A DNA stretch of 64,000 bases from Gammaproteobacteria bacterium. GTDB taxonomy: Bacteria; Pseudomonadota; Gammaproteobacteria; Ga0077536. The notes below the pieces were generated by a model. That model ran no database searches. It worked only from the letters and a program-made list of their open reading frames with translations, and was not told the DNA's origin. Within the stretch, counting starts at the first letter, position 1. Each line of letters begins with the position of its first letter. The DNA lies in NCBI GenBank assembly GCA_021773835.1, contig JAJFJQ010000032.1, positions 61,635 to 125,634 of the forward strand, written 5' to 3'. The position numbers were made by a program, and so were the translations under genes. Positions 37,610-47,757 of the stretch are shown piece by piece.

Positions 37610-37898
37610 ACTCCCTGTGTGGGACTAGCGCAACAAGCTGGGGGAAATGTGGGTAAAATTTGGGGATAAACTTGGAATTTGGGTACGAATCAGGGCGTTA
37701 GCAAAATGCAAACCGGAATTCCTATGCCGCTGTTCGTGGGCGTCGATTCGGTCGAATCGTCGGTATCACTGGGGTGATCAATTACCTCGGATCCCCGTCC
37801 GGCCCACCATCTCGGCAGCGCCGATAAACGGACGCTCGGTGGCGACGTTTTCCTGCGCAAAGACGATCGCTCCCTATTGCGACTGATAGGATTCCACA
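37610..37898. other. Intergenic region without a recognised gene, upstream of cpdA
   Basis: About 290 bases between the NrdR boxes and cpdA. Short open frames exist on both strands but show no family similarity, and codon choice gives no clear signal. It presumably contains the cpdA promoter, which I could not locate. Confidence 0.4.
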
Positions 37899-38657
37899 AT
37901 GCACTCCAGCGACCTAAAAATCGTGCAATTCACCGATACCCACATTTTTGCCGATCCAACGCGGCAAATGGGTCGGTGCAACACGCGAGCTAGCTTTTCG
38001 GCGACCCGCGAGGCGGCTGTCTCCGCGATAAGGGACAGCGATTTGATCCTCGTTACCGGCGATCTCGCAGCGGCGGCCGAAATACCGGCCTATCGCTGGT
38101 TAGCGGAGCAACTCGCTGAATTTGAAACGCCGGTCTATTGCCTACCTGGCAATCACGATAGCAGTGCGGTCATGGCACCGATCGTAAGCGCCGCGGGATG
38201 GATCTACGGCGGGACGCACATCGTTAGCGACTGGCATCTTGTGTTGCTCGATAGCTGCGTCATCGGCGCCGAGTACGGTCATCTGGCTAGAACGGAGATC
38301 GCTCGTTTGAACCACGCGCTGGCGCAACACCCAGAGTCCCCGAGCCTTATTTGCCTACACCATCATCCAGTGCCGATAGGGAGTGCTTGGATGGACACCA
38401 TGCAACTGACGAACAGTGCAGAGTTTTGGGCGGTGGTTGAACAGCATCCGCAGGTACGAGGCGTTTTATGGGGTCATGTACATCAAAATTTCGATACCTA
38501 CCTACGCGGCATTCGATTACTCGCCTGTCCGTCGACGTGCGTCCAATTTGCCGCCCGCTCGACGAACTTTGCAATCGATCCACTCGCGCCAGGCTTTCGT
38601 CGCTTGCGACTAATCGCCGACGGGACCATCGATACGGAAGTCATTCGTGTCAAATAG
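37899..38657 (+). CDS. cpdA: 3',5'-cyclic-AMP phosphodiesterase (metallophosphoesterase)
   Basis: A 252-residue calcineurin-type phosphoesterase with the full set of dinuclear metal motifs in order: FTDTHIF, GDLAAA, GNHD, CLHHHP and GHVHQ. The substrate loop and length fit CpdA (Icc), which hydrolyses cAMP and so tunes Crp signalling. The extra spacing between motifs matches the class III PDE group. It is divergent from nrdA and convergent with tsaB. Other metallophosphoesterase activities are possible. Confidence 0.85.
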   Translation: MHSSDLKIVQFTDTHIFADPTRQMGRCNTRASFSATREAAVSAIRDSDLILVTGDLAAAAEIPAYRWLAEQLAEFETPVYCLPGNHDSSAVMAPIVSAAGWIYGGTHIVSDWHLVLLDSCVIGAEYGHLARTEIARLNHALAQHPESPSLICLHHHPVPIGSAWMDTMQLTNSAEFWAVVEQHPQVRGVLWGHVHQNFDTYLRGIRLLACPSTCVQFAARSTNFAIDPLAPGFRRLRLIADGTIDTEVIRVK

Positions 38658-38686
38658 TCGCGTCGAAAATCAATATTAGCGAGCGG

Positions 38687-39361
38687 TTATAGCGCGCGGC
38701 GCAAGTAAAATGGTTCGGCGAATTCTGCCGCGACACCTGCATTAGTACTCAATAGGCTGCGAGCTTGCCATACACCGTCGGCAGCGTGCGGGTATAAGGG
38801 ATCTGTCAGCAGGCGAACGTTGGGATCGCTAACGGATAAGATACGTTCGCGATATACCTCGGCTCCAGCGCCGACAACGATGTAGTTTGGATCATTTGGT
38901 AGGTCTATTTTTTCCGGCGCGCCTATCGCATCCGGCACGAGTATGGTCGCGATCTTCGTCGCCAAATCGACTTGGTAGCTTGCGAAGTAGATTTCTTGAC
39001 GGCGCGCATCCATTACCGCGACAACATGTGTGCAATTGTGCTTCCGAGACCCACCAATTGCCAACATCGCTAGGCATGACAACGGCACGACTGGCAGGTC
39101 GTGTGATAGCGCGATCCCTTGCGCCACAGAAGTGGCTACACGGACGCCCGTAAATGATCCAGGACCGGCGCCGAATGCAATCGCGTCGAGATTTTGGATC
39201 GCCAATTCGGCATCGGCCAGCAGTTCGGCCACCATCGGAAGGATCAGGTCGGTATGGCGCCGGGGCGCAAGCTCGAAGCGCTCGCGTACCTCGTCGTCAA
39301 TTAGTAATGCTGCCGAACAAGCCTCAGTTGCAGTCTCGATGGCGAGAATTTTTGTCATCAT
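38687..39361 (-). CDS. tsaB: tRNA threonylcarbamoyladenosine synthesis protein TsaB
   Basis: A 224-residue ASKHA-fold protein. ILAIETATEACSAAL is the N-terminal strand, RRHTDLILPMV and AFGAGPGSFTGVRVATSVAQGIA are the TsaB hallmarks, and MDARRQEIYFASY follows. It is the catalytically inactive partner that holds TsaD for t6A37 modification of ANN-decoding tRNAs. It starts at ATG 39361, or ATG 39358 immediately after. Confidence 0.93.
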   Translation of the reverse strand: MMTKILAIETATEACSAALLIDDEVRERFELAPRRHTDLILPMVAELLADAELAIQNLDAIAFGAGPGSFTGVRVATSVAQGIALSHDLPVVPLSCLAMLAIGGSRKHNCTHVVAVMDARRQEIYFASYQVDLATKIATILVPDAIGAPEKIDLPNDPNYIVVGAGAEVYRERILSVSDPNVRLLTDPLYPHAADGVWQARSLLSTNAGVAAEFAEPFYLRRAL

Positions 39362-39635
39362 TAATTTCCAAAAGTTGCAATAAATCGTTGCTAGATCTTT
39401 CCGCTATAATCGCGAGCAGCGGTCTCAAGTTAATCGGTGACCGCATTGGGTTTTGAAATCGGTGATAGCAAACCGCTACGCTTCCGGAATAGTAGTTCTA
39501 TTTCCAGCACAGCAACATGGCTAGCGCAGGTCTCAGCGAATGACCCAAAGAGCCGGGGCTATTTCCGCGTATTGAGACGTTCGCGAATACGGCTTCCGGC
39601 GTGACCGTAAATAATTTTGAGACTGCTTGTTGTTT

Positions 39636-40895
39636 ATGTTTACGCCAGTCGAAGCATTTCTTGGGTGGCGGTATACGCGGGCTAAGCGCCGTAGTCATTT
39701 TGTATCTTTCATCTCCGCTATCGCCATGCTGGGGGTTGCACTGGGTGTCGCAGCGCTGATCACCATTTTGTCGATCATGAACGGTTTTGAGAGCGAGCTG
39801 CGTGACCGCATACTAGGAATGGCGGCTCACGTGGTGGTGACCGCGGATCGCGGTTCACTACAACCTTGGAGAAAAATTGCTAGCAGTGCTGAGGGTCATC
39901 CCGGAGTTGTGTCCAGCGCGCCGTACATTCGCCGCGAGGCGATGCTAACACACTACGAGAACGTGCACGGCGCCGTGATTCGGGGTATTGATCCAGCGCG
40001 TGAGATTAACGTCAGTGTTGTCGCAAACAAGATCGCAGTCGGTGATTTGAACTCACTGCAGCCAGGCGCTTTTAACGTCATTCTAGGCCGTGGTGTAGCC
40101 GAAACATTGCAAGCCAGAATCGGCGCAAGCGTCACACTGATTTCGCCGGAGCCCGTGCGCACCCCCGCTGGTACGATTCCGCGACTGCGTCGCTTTACGG
40201 TGACTGGGATATTCGAGGCCGGCGTGCACGAATATGACACGAGCATGGCGTTGGTGCACATTGAAGATGCCGCAAAAATGTTTCGTTATCGCGATGCGGT
40301 AACCGGTGTGCGGATAAAAATTAGCGACCCCTTTGATGCGCCACGGATCGGAGCTGAATTGAAGGTTGAGCTATCGGCTACTTCGACAAAGGCACTTGCG
40401 GTGGTCGACTGGACAGAAACTAATGTCAATTTGTTCAGGGCGCTGAAAACCGAAAAAATTGTCATGTTCATTATATTGACGCTAACGATTGCAGTCGCTG
40501 CCTTCAATCTTATTTCTACTCTTGTAATGGTAGTCTCAGAGAAAAATTCGGAAATTGCCATTCTGCAGACCTTAGGTATGACCAAGAAAAAGATTCTTGT
40601 CGTTTTTTTTCTCCACGGTGGCTTAATTGGCGTCGTCGGTATTGCCGCCGGGGTCGGCCTTGGCGTGTTGTTGGCGGTTAATGTTGACGTAATCGTCGGA
40701 TTGATAGAACAAGTATTTCATTTCAAGATCTTATCGCCCGAGATTTACTACATCAGCGAGATCCCATCCGAACTCAAATCACGTGACGTCGTCGTCGCCG
40801 TGCTGGTGGCGGTCGTACTGTGTGTATTTGCGCCACTGTATCCCGCACTGCTGGCCAGCCGTACCGCACCCGCACAAGCATTACGTTATGACTGA
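39636..40895 (+). CDS. lolE: Lipoprotein-releasing system permease (LolC/LolE type)
   Basis: About 419 residues with four membrane segments: one near the N-terminus ([27 protein letters not shown]) after the conserved WRYTRAKRR, and three near the C-terminus, flanking a large periplasmic domain. [14 protein letters not shown] and the late [17 protein letters not shown] coupling-helix motif identify the LolC/E family. It extracts outer-membrane lipoproteins from the inner membrane together with LolD and passes them to LolA (encoded near 58 kb). Only one permease gene is present, so it may form a homodimer or its partner lies elsewhere; the lolE versus lolC label is uncertain. Confidence 0.9.
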   Translation: MFTPVEAFLGWRYTRAKRRSHFVSFISAIAMLGVALGVAALITILSIMNGFESELRDRILGMAAHVVVTADRGSLQPWRKIASSAEGHPGVVSSAPYIRREAMLTHYENVHGAVIRGIDPAREINVSVVANKIAVGDLNSLQPGAFNVILGRGVAETLQARIGASVTLISPEPVRTPAGTIPRLRRFTVTGIFEAGVHEYDTSMALVHIEDAAKMFRYRDAVTGVRIKISDPFDAPRIGAELKVELSATSTKALAVVDWTETNVNLFRALKTEKIVMFIILTLTIAVAAFNLISTLVMVVSEKNSEIAILQTLGMTKKKILVVFFLHGGLIGVVGIAAGVGLGVLLAVNVDVIVGLIEQVFHFKILSPEIYYISEIPSELKSRDVVVAVLVAVVLCVFAPLYPALLASRTAPAQALRYD

Positions 40896-41568
40896 AATAG
40901 TGCTGGAAACTTTCGACTTGGCCAAGCGTTTTCACGACGGCGTATTGGATGTCGACGTCCTCAAGGGAATTTCGATGCAGGTACGCGGCGGTGAAACCGT
41001 CGCGATTTTGGGCGCGTCCGGTTCGGGAAAAAGCACATTGTTGCACTTGCTTGGCGGTTTAGACGCTCCGACTAGCGGTAGAGTAGAAGTATGCGGCCGG
41101 GATCTGGCGAGACAAAACGAGTACGAGCGCGGCAAGCAGCGAAACGAAGTATTGGGATTCGTCTACCAGTTCCACCATTTGCTGCCGGAATTTTCCGCCT
41201 TGGAAAATGTCGCAATGCCACTATTAATTGGCGGTATTAGCGTATCCGAGTGTCGCTCGCGAGCAAGCTCGGCGCTGGAACGGGTTGGCTTGGCACATCG
41301 AATACGGCATCGACCTGGAGAACTGTCGGGCGGAGAACGTCAACGAACTGCAATCGCACGGGCGCTAGTAGCAGATCCGAAGTGCGTATTAGCAGATGAA
41401 CCGACCGGTAACCTAGATCGGGCCAGCGCGGTTAGATCATTAGCCGCGATGCTGGACTTGCGTGAGGACAGTGGTGCGGCGTTAGTAGTCGTGACCCATG
41501 ACGAAAAGATCGCTGCGGAAATGGAGCGCGTGATCATGCTCGACGATGGCAGGATTAACCACGCTTGA
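40888..41568 (+). CDS. lolD: Lipoprotein-releasing system ATP-binding protein
   Basis: A 226-residue ABC ATPase: Walker [10 protein letters not shown] (about residue 42), Q-loop [12 protein letters not shown], signature [15 protein letters not shown], Walker [13 protein letters not shown] and the H-loop VVVTHD. It powers lipoprotein release by the adjacent permease. The ATG at 40888 overlaps the permease stop by eight bases; longer in-frame extension would lie wholly inside the permease gene and is rejected. FQHHLL-type Q-loop residues favour LolD over macrolide-type MacB. Confidence 0.94.
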   Translation: MTEIVLETFDLAKRFHDGVLDVDVLKGISMQVRGGETVAILGASGSGKSTLLHLLGGLDAPTSGRVEVCGRDLARQNEYERGKQRNEVLGFVYQFHHLLPEFSALENVAMPLLIGGISVSECRSRASSALERVGLAHRIRHRPGELSGGERQRTAIARALVADPKCVLADEPTGNLDRASAVRSLAAMLDLREDSGAALVVVTHDEKIAAEMERVIMLDDGRINHA

Positions 41569-41577
41569 AACCACGTT

Positions 41578-42117
41578 TTATTGTTGCTGCGGTCGCCTAG
41601 GACTCCGCTTGCGTTTGCTGCGCAAATAAACCAAATGTAGGCGCCACAACCAACGCACCAACACATTGCCAATCGCCCCCGCGCTAAGCCCACATACAAA
41701 ACACCCAACAATCAGCGGGTACCAAATATCGCCCAAGGTTGCCGCGAGCCCGTCGAACGTCGCTTCGAACGGCACCCCATCAGTCGGACTTTCGTAACCG
41801 GTTATCCATGACCCCACTTTGAAGGCGAAGATAAACATAGGCGCGAATGTGATCGGATTCGTAGCCCAAATTGCGGTAAAGGTGACTGGCAGGTTAACTC
41901 GCATGAGTACTGCGAGAGGCATTGCCAAAAGCATTTGAATCGGGATTGGAACGAACGACAAGAACAGGCCGAGGCCGACACCGCCTGCGACCGACCTGCG
42001 ACCAAAGTGCCACAAATTAGGATCATGTAAGCGCTGATTTAACCAGGCAATTCTATGTCCGGGGACTTTAGTTTTTCGTCTCGAAAAAAAATTTCTGAGT
42101 AAGGTCTTTGGGCCCAC
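41578..42117 (-). CDS. DUF2062-family membrane protein
   Basis: A 179-residue protein with the DUF2062 pattern: after a basic N-terminus, DPNLWHFGRRSVAGGVGLGLFLSFVP, then hydrophobic helices (IQMLLAMPLAVLM, NLPVTFTAIWATNPITFAPMFIFAF) and a final membrane segment near residues 135-160. Its function is unknown; the domain sometimes accompanies glycosyltransferases. It ends convergently nine bases from lolD, and is divergent from comEC. The C-terminus is Arg/Lys-rich (RSKRKRSPRRPQQQ). Confidence 0.85.
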   Translation of the reverse strand: MGPKTLLRNFFSRRKTKVPGHRIAWLNQRLHDPNLWHFGRRSVAGGVGLGLFLSFVPIPIQMLLAMPLAVLMRVNLPVTFTAIWATNPITFAPMFIFAFKVGSWITGYESPTDGVPFEATFDGLAATLGDIWYPLIVGCFVCGLSAGAIGNVLVRWLWRLHLVYLRSKRKRSPRRPQQQ

Positions 42118-42306
42118 TAAAATCGACTTTTGATGCTAACCGCGACTATTCGTATGGATTACGTCGCACATAGCGATAGCTGTCTCCACATTTAGCGCAT
42201 ACGAGAATTTGCGCATGCGGTATCATACCCGCGTGGATGGCCGTGCGGCAGCATTATTTTGGCGGCTGGTCCCGGTCGGCGAAATAGAACGTCAAGGAAG
42301 ACATTC

Positions 42307-44610
42307 ATGCGCTACCAACTTCTTGCCGTGGTGTGCGGTATCGGGCTGTTTCAATTGCTCCCGCGCGTACCGGGCCAGTTGCTCTATCTTGCGATCATCC
42401 CTATTGCTTGGGGGCTCACCCGCTCATCTAGTTTCCGGCTCGGCGCACTCATTGCCCTAGGTTTTTTATGGGCGATGTGGCGCGCTGAATTGATCCTTGC
42501 CGAACGCTTGCCGCCGTCTCGGGAAGGGCAGGTGCTGACTATCGTCGGTACGATCACCTCTCGCCCGGCAAACAGCAGAGTTGGTACTAGATTCGATTTT
42601 CGAGTGCATCATGCAGCTGACCCGCGCGGTAATGAGTTGGATCTGGCTCGTATAAAGCTCGCGTGGTACGACCGGCCCGTAGCCGTCGCAGCGCGTGCGC
42701 ACTGCACGCTAAAAGTGCGATTGAAATTGCCCTATGGCGCGCGAAACCCTGGCGGTTTCGATCGAGAAAAATGGATGTTCACCGAACGTATCGCTGCCAC
42801 GGGTTACGTGGTCGACCATTCTTCCAATCGCTGCGAACCCGACGCCGTTAGCTGGACACTTGGCGGTGTGCGCGAAGCGATTGCCCGACAGATCCGGTTG
42901 AGCCTACCGCAGCGCTCACACCATGGAGTAATAGCGGCGCTTGCGGTCGCCGACCGCGACGCATTGAGTGAGACGCAATGGCAGATACTGCGCGCGACAG
43001 GAACTTCACATCTACTTGCGATATCGGGGCTGCATATTTCACTGGTGGGTGGCCTTGCCTTTGTTGTCGCGCATTGGGGGCTGGGATTGTTGGCACCTGT
43101 TAATCGTTGTTGGCCGGTACAACGGCCTGCAGCGTTGATGGCGTTTGGCGCAGCCCTCGGTTACGCGGCGCTCGCAGGGTTGCCCGTCTCTACGCAGCGC
43201 GCACTCATCATGCTGACGGTGGCAATGATTGGGCAAATCTTGCGGCGGCGGGCCTTTTCTGTGGATGCGTTGGTTATTGCGCTGGCAGTAGTTTCCATTG
43301 TCGATCCGCCGGCGCTACTCACCGCAAGCTTTTGGTTGTCTTTCGTCGCTGTCGCGTGGCTGCTATTTATTAGCACCGTGAAACCGTCCGTCAATGCAGT
43401 GCGACGATTGTTGCAGTTTCATTTATACCTCGCTTTGGGTCTCACACCGCTGCTCGGAGCGCTGCAGCAGAGCGTTCCACTGGCTTCGCCGCTCGCGAAT
43501 TTGGTTGCCGTCCCAGTGGTCACGATTGCAATCGTACCGCTGGTGATTGCCGGCGTAGTGATGATTCCGATCGATGCCGCCCTCGCTACGGCCTTGTGGC
43601 ACGCGGCGGCTTGGATATGGGACGGCTTGTGGTTTTATTTATCGATACTTAGCGATTGGCTGGCGCCGCTCGACTTGCCAATCGCACCAAAAGTGTGGGC
43701 AATCGGGTCTGCCTTGCTAGGCGTCGTGATCATCATCGTGCCGTTGCTGCGCGCACGTTGGGTACTGGGGACCGTATTGATTGCCGCGTTGGCGTTCGAA
43801 CAACGCGAGGTCCCGTCGCTAGAGCAACTGCGGATCACGATAGTTGATGTCGGTCAGGGACTCGCGGTCGTTGCCGAGACCACGCACAAGGTACTGGTCT
43901 ATGACACTGGTCCGGCCTTTGGAAGATTCTCGGCGGGTGCCGATATTATTGCCCCGTTTCTACGGGCACGGGGAGTCACCGAGATCGACCGTTTGATCCT
44001 AAGTCATGGTGACTCCGATCACGCTGCGGGCTGGCCCGGCCTTGCGGCGGCCGTGACGGTGCGCGAACTATGGGTCAATCCGGGCCACTCGGTGAGCGCT
44101 GCCGCGACGACGTGTGAAGCGGGCCAACGATGGGTCTGGGATGGCGTTGACTTCGAAATTCTTTCGCCCATAGCGATGGCCGCGAGCTCACGTAATGATC
44201 TCTCTTGTGTGCTGAAAATTACCGCGTCAGGCGGTAGTGTGTTATTGCCTGGTGACATTGAGGGACGCAGTGAAGCCCGGTTAGTTGAACACGCCCTGAC
44301 GAGACTTGCGGCGGACGTTCTAATTGCACCACATCACGGCAGCACGACCAGTTCTGGCGGGCGCTTCATCAGTGCTGTATCGCCAGGGTATGTAGTATTT
44401 GCCGCGGGCTTTAGGAATCGATTTGACTTTCCTAGGCAAGAAGTCGTTGAACGCTACCGGCGTAGTGGCGCAGTCATGCTGACGAGCGGCATAGAGGGTG
44501 CAATCGAATTCAATATTACAGATCGGATCGAGAGGCCGAGGTCGTACCGGCGTTCGAATTTACGCTACTGGCACCACCTCGTACATCCGCGTGACTCGCT
44601 AACACGCTAA
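42307..44610 (+). CDS. comEC: DNA-uptake channel protein ComEC/Rec2
   Basis: About 767 residues in three parts. An N-terminal membrane and OB-like part (DUF4131) is followed by the polytopic Competence domain with ATGTSHLLAISGLHISLV and VSTQRALIMLTVAMIG. The C-terminal metallo-beta-lactamase domain has LSHGDSDHAAGW (near residue 567) and APHHGSTTSS. ComEC carries single-stranded DNA across the inner membrane in natural transformation. The start at ATG 42307 follows AAGGAAGA; an upstream TTG at 42259 is less likely. It is the first of a run leading to exbB-exbD-lpxK, a common gammaproteobacterial order. Confidence 0.94.
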   Translation: MRYQLLAVVCGIGLFQLLPRVPGQLLYLAIIPIAWGLTRSSSFRLGALIALGFLWAMWRAELILAERLPPSREGQVLTIVGTITSRPANSRVGTRFDFRVHHAADPRGNELDLARIKLAWYDRPVAVAARAHCTLKVRLKLPYGARNPGGFDREKWMFTERIAATGYVVDHSSNRCEPDAVSWTLGGVREAIARQIRLSLPQRSHHGVIAALAVADRDALSETQWQILRATGTSHLLAISGLHISLVGGLAFVVAHWGLGLLAPVNRCWPVQRPAALMAFGAALGYAALAGLPVSTQRALIMLTVAMIGQILRRRAFSVDALVIALAVVSIVDPPALLTASFWLSFVAVAWLLFISTVKPSVNAVRRLLQFHLYLALGLTPLLGALQQSVPLASPLANLVAVPVVTIAIVPLVIAGVVMIPIDAALATALWHAAAWIWDGLWFYLSILSDWLAPLDLPIAPKVWAIGSALLGVVIIIVPLLRARWVLGTVLIAALAFEQREVPSLEQLRITIVDVGQGLAVVAETTHKVLVYDTGPAFGRFSAGADIIAPFLRARGVTEIDRLILSHGDSDHAAGWPGLAAAVTVRELWVNPGHSVSAAATTCEAGQRWVWDGVDFEILSPIAMAASSRNDLSCVLKITASGGSVLLPGDIEGRSEARLVEHALTRLAADVLIAPHHGSTTSSGGRFISAVSPGYVVFAAGFRNRFDFPRQEVVERYRRSGAVMLTSGIEGAIEFNITDRIERPRSYRRSNLRYWHHLVHPRDSLTR

Positions 44611-44662
44611 GGACGCACCTATGTAGGACTCGCGCGAGCGGGTGCGGCTGTTGTCCTTTTCG
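44609..44662 (+). terminator. Possible terminator after comEC
   Basis: AAGGAC at 44609-44614 can pair with GTCCTT at 44653-44658, enclosing an inner GCACC/GGTGC helix, and a short T-run follows. The structure is branched and less regular than a classical terminator. Confidence 0.35.
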
Positions 44663-44752
44663 CCGTTGGGCGTGTCTGATATTGTCTAGCCCGGTGAAAT
44701 ACCCCCACCTTATTGCGCACCTTAGAGGCGCTGGCTGCAGCAGGGAGTTAGT

Positions 44753-45385
44753 GTGTTCGAATTTGTAAAAGCAGGCGGCTGGATGATGCTGCCGATCCTT
44801 ATCTGTTCGGTCGTTTCAATGGCCATCGTGATTGAGCGATCCTGGTCACTGCAAACGCGCCGAATTACGCCCGGCAATCTGGTAGCCCAGGTGTGGCAAT
44901 GGGCGCGTTCTGGAGTCCTCGACGACAAACGTATCGAAACTTTGCGGGCGGGTTCCCCATTGGGACGGGTGTTAGCCGCAGGCCTGGTTAATCGCAACTA
45001 TGCGCGCGAGGTGATGAAGGAGGGTATCGAGGAGGTCGGCCGTCACGTCGTTTACGAACTAGCACGTTACCTGAACACACTTGGCACAATAGCGGCCGTT
45101 AGCCCGCTATTGGGATTGTTGGGTACGGTCATCGGGATGATTAAGGTATTCGCTGCGATTACAACTCAAGGGGTTGGTGACGCCTCAATACTTGCCGGCG
45201 GTATATCGGAGGCCCTGATCACAACGGCCGCCGGATTATCAGTGGCGATCCCAACCTTGATGTTTTATCGCTATTTCCGCAACCGGGTAGAGGGGCTCGT
45301 CGTGACCATGGAACAGGAGGCGCTAAAGCTCGTGGAGGCACTGCACGGGGCGCGGGAACGTGAAGTCGAACCCGACGCGTTATGA
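44753..45385 (+). CDS. exbB: MotA/TolQ/ExbB proton channel protein
   Basis: A 210-residue inner-membrane protein with three helices: GGWMMLPILICSVVSMAIVIERSW near the N-terminus, then LGTIAAVSPLLGLLGTVIGMIKVF and ALITTAAGLSVAIPTLMFYRYF, the signature pair of ExbB/TolQ. With ExbD it converts proton flow into work for TonB-like or related envelope systems. It starts at GTG 44753 after GGAG. The gene overlaps exbD by ATGA. In relatives this pair precedes msbA-lpxK; no TonB gene is adjacent. Confidence 0.9.
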   Translation: MFEFVKAGGWMMLPILICSVVSMAIVIERSWSLQTRRITPGNLVAQVWQWARSGVLDDKRIETLRAGSPLGRVLAAGLVNRNYAREVMKEGIEEVGRHVVYELARYLNTLGTIAAVSPLLGLLGTVIGMIKVFAAITTQGVGDASILAGGISEALITTAAGLSVAIPTLMFYRYFRNRVEGLVVTMEQEALKLVEALHGAREREVEPDAL

Positions 45386-45801
45386 ATTTTCGACCCCATC
45401 GAGAAGAGGAAGTTGATGTCAACTTAACACCGTTGATCGACGTTGTGTTCCTGTTGCTGATCTTCTTTATGGTGTCGACGACCTTTATTCGCGAATCGGA
45501 GATTGAATTGACGCTACCGGAAGCGAGCGCTGAGGTGCGGGAAGATCCGCTGGATATCATCGAAATCGCGATCGACGCAAAAGGGCAATTTTTTGTTAAT
45601 GGCAACGCCTTGATTAATACACAGCTGGTGACGATACGGCAGGCATTAAACGATGCGCGCCCGGCAGATGCGGAGCCCGTAGTAATCATCAGCGCGGATG
45701 CGAATGCGACGCACCAGGCGGTCGTTACCGTCATGGATGCTGCCCGTCAGGTTGGAATGACGAGGATCACGTTTCCGACGAAAATCCGCGACGAACAATG
45801 A
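45382..45801 (+). CDS. exbD: Biopolymer transport protein ExbD/TolR
   Basis: A 139-residue protein: a short cytoplasmic N-terminus, one membrane helix with the proton-relay aspartate (NLTPLIDVVFLLLIFFMVST), then a periplasmic domain ending in VVTVMDAARQVGMTRITF, typical of ExbD. It partners with ExbB immediately upstream, with which its start overlaps. The short 36-base gap to lpxK suggests one transcript. Target envelope process is not evident from this sequence. Confidence 0.93.
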   Translation: MNFRPHREEEVDVNLTPLIDVVFLLLIFFMVSTTFIRESEIELTLPEASAEVREDPLDIIEIAIDAKGQFFVNGNALINTQLVTIRQALNDARPADAEPVVIISADANATHQAVVTVMDAARQVGMTRITFPTKIRDEQ

Positions 45802-45837
45802 TCCGTCCACACTGTATCGATATCTAGGTCGCCCGGC

Positions 45838-46830
45838 GTGAAGTCTAGCGACGAACTTCTGCAACGCATTTGGTATACGCGTCACCCGCTTGCGATGCTC
45901 TTGGCGCCGCTCGGCTGGGTTTATCGTGCGGTTGGCGCGATGCGTAAGGCCGCTTACGCTAGTGGCTTATTGGCCTGTTATACCGCCGATGTGCCCGTCG
46001 TAATCGTCGGCAATATTACGAGTGGCGGTACCGGTAAAACGCCATTGGTCATATGGCTAGTAGAGTATTTTAGATCGCTTGGTTATTTCCCCGGGGTTGT
46101 CGCACGTGGCTATCGGGGTCGCGCAAAAAGCTGGCCGCAGCAGGTCCGACCGGATAGCGATCCGGTGGTAGTAGGGGACGAGCCTATCGTCATAGCACGC
46201 CGCGCGAATTGTCCAGTGGCGGTAGGACCACGGCGTGGCGACGCCGTCAATGCACTATTGCGTCATGCCGACTGCGACATCGTCATCAGTGATGATGGAT
46301 TGCAACATTATGCGCTTGATCGAAATTACGAAATCGCCGTAGTCGATGGAGTGCGCCGAATGGGCAACGGGCGCTGTCTACCGGCCGGGCCGCTACGCGA
46401 GCCAGCATCGCGACTCGAAACGGTCGACCTGATTGTAACCAATGGGATCGCGGGACGCGGCGAATTCGGCATGAAGTACATCGCCACGCACGCCGAGCAT
46501 ATTGATGGTAGTGAGCGCGTGGAATTATCGAAATTTTCACCGAAAGAAATACACGCCGTAGCCGGAATCGCGCATCCTGAGCGTTTTTTCTCGATGCTAA
46601 GGTCTAAGGGGTTTAGGGTAATTGCCCATCCGTTTCGGGATCACGCCCGATTTACTCGATCGGATCTGGAGTTTGGAGACGGACTACCAATCATCATGAC
46701 GGAAAAAGATGCAATCAAATGCGAATATCTAGACCTACCGAGATGTTGGTACGTCCCGATCACCGCAGAGCTTCCTGACGTATTTAAGCGACGCTTATCG
46801 TTCGTATTTAGTGGAGTTAGTGATGGATAA
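45838..46830 (+). CDS. lpxK: Tetraacyldisaccharide 4'-kinase
   Basis: A 330-residue membrane-associated kinase. The P-loop is [13 protein letters not shown] (about residues 60-72), followed by [36 protein letters not shown] with the catalytic acidic pair, and VTNG. It phosphorylates the lipid A disaccharide at the 4' position. The start is GTG 45838. No msbA gene lies between exbD and lpxK, unlike many gammaproteobacteria. The end overlaps the Trm112-like gene by eight bases. Confidence 0.94.
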   Translation: MKSSDELLQRIWYTRHPLAMLLAPLGWVYRAVGAMRKAAYASGLLACYTADVPVVIVGNITSGGTGKTPLVIWLVEYFRSLGYFPGVVARGYRGRAKSWPQQVRPDSDPVVVGDEPIVIARRANCPVAVGPRRGDAVNALLRHADCDIVISDDGLQHYALDRNYEIAVVDGVRRMGNGRCLPAGPLREPASRLETVDLIVTNGIAGRGEFGMKYIATHAEHIDGSERVELSKFSPKEIHAVAGIAHPERFFSMLRSKGFRVIAHPFRDHARFTRSDLEFGDGLPIIMTEKDAIKCEYLDLPRCWYVPITAELPDVFKRRLSFVFSGVSDG

Positions 46831-47014
46831 GAAACTATTGGATTTACTCGTATGTCCGGTAACCAAGGGGCCGTTGATCTACGACAAACCGAATCAGGAA
46901 CTGATCTCTAAATCAGCGCGGCTTGCCTATCCAATTCGGGACGAGATCCCGGTGATGTTAGAAGACGAGGCGCGAGAGCTGAGCGATGAGGAAATAGAGC
47001 GTCTCAATTCGTGA
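46823..47014 (+). CDS. Trm112-family small protein
   Basis: A 63-residue protein with [21 protein letters not shown], the YcaR/Trm112 opening, and [12 protein letters not shown]. The usual zinc-binding CPxCxG is reduced to a single CPVTKG cysteine, as in proteobacterial YcaR proteins. Its role is unclear; homologues sit between lpxK and kdsB in many genomes. ATG 46823 follows GGAG inside the end of lpxK. It overlaps kdsB by four bases. Confidence 0.9.
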   Translation: MDKKLLDLLVCPVTKGPLIYDKPNQELISKSARLAYPIRDEIPVMLEDEARELSDEEIERLNS

Positions 47015-47757
47015 CATTTAAGGTCTACATTCCGGCACGCTACGCGTCGTCTCGCCTGCCGGGCAAACCCTTGCTACCGCTTGCCGGTAGGTCGATCATC
47101 CAACACGTCTACGAAAACGCCCGATTGAGTGGCGCCACTGATGTAGTGATTGCGACCGATGACGATCGCATTTCTCAAGCGGCAAACGAATTTGGCGCGA
47201 ACGTCGTGCATACCCATAGCACGCACCTCTCAGGGACGGATCGGATCGCCGAGGCGGTTACATCCCGCGGCGAGTCGGACGATACCATCATCGTAAACGT
47301 CCAAGGTGATGAACCACAATTGCCAGCGGCCGTGATCCGTCAGGTCGCTGGCATTATGCAGTCCAACGCTGATATAGATATCGCGAGTGTTTGTGAACCC
47401 ATCGATCACGTGCACGAAATCAATGATCCCAATATTGTAAAAGTTGTGCGAGCATGCGACCAACGGGCGCTCTACTTTTCCCGCGCGCCGATCCCACACG
47501 CGCGCGATGCTGAAGAATCTAATTTGGCGCATTATCGTCGACACGTGGGGATCTATGCCTACCGCGTGCATTATCTGCGGCAATTTGTCGACGCGCCGGC
47601 AGGGGCCCTGGAACAACTTGAGCGCTTAGAGCAACTTCGTGCGCTTGCACTCAATGCAACGATTATCGTCGCCGATGCAATTGCCGCATGCGGGATCGGT
47701 ATTGATACGCGTGAAGACTATGAGCGTGCGCTAAACCACTGGAAGCCAAACGAATGA
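47011..47757 (+). CDS. kdsB: CMP-KDO synthetase
   Basis: A 248-residue nucleotidyltransferase. The signature [20 protein letters not shown] sits at the N-terminus, with [31 protein letters not shown] and [12 protein letters not shown] following. It activates 3-deoxy-D-manno-octulosonate with CTP for LPS inner-core synthesis. GTG 47011 overlaps the upstream stop. It ends inside the phosphatase start (ATGA). Confidence 0.96.
   Translation: MTFKVYIPARYASSRLPGKPLLPLAGRSIIQHVYENARLSGATDVVIATDDDRISQAANEFGANVVHTHSTHLSGTDRIAEAVTSRGESDDTIIVNVQGDEPQLPAAVIRQVAGIMQSNADIDIASVCEPIDHVHEINDPNIVKVVRACDQRALYFSRAPIPHARDAEESNLAHYRRHVGIYAYRVHYLRQFVDAPAGALEQLERLEQLRALALNATIIVADAIAACGIGIDTREDYERALNHWKPNE

Noticed and set aside
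37647..37886. A 79-codon plus-strand open frame upstream of cpdA
   Set aside because: No family resemblance and no RBS; it lies in the regulatory region between nrdA and cpdA.
40783..40887. Upstream extension of lolD
   Set aside because: It is a shifted reading of the end of the permease gene; the ABC domain starts at 40888.
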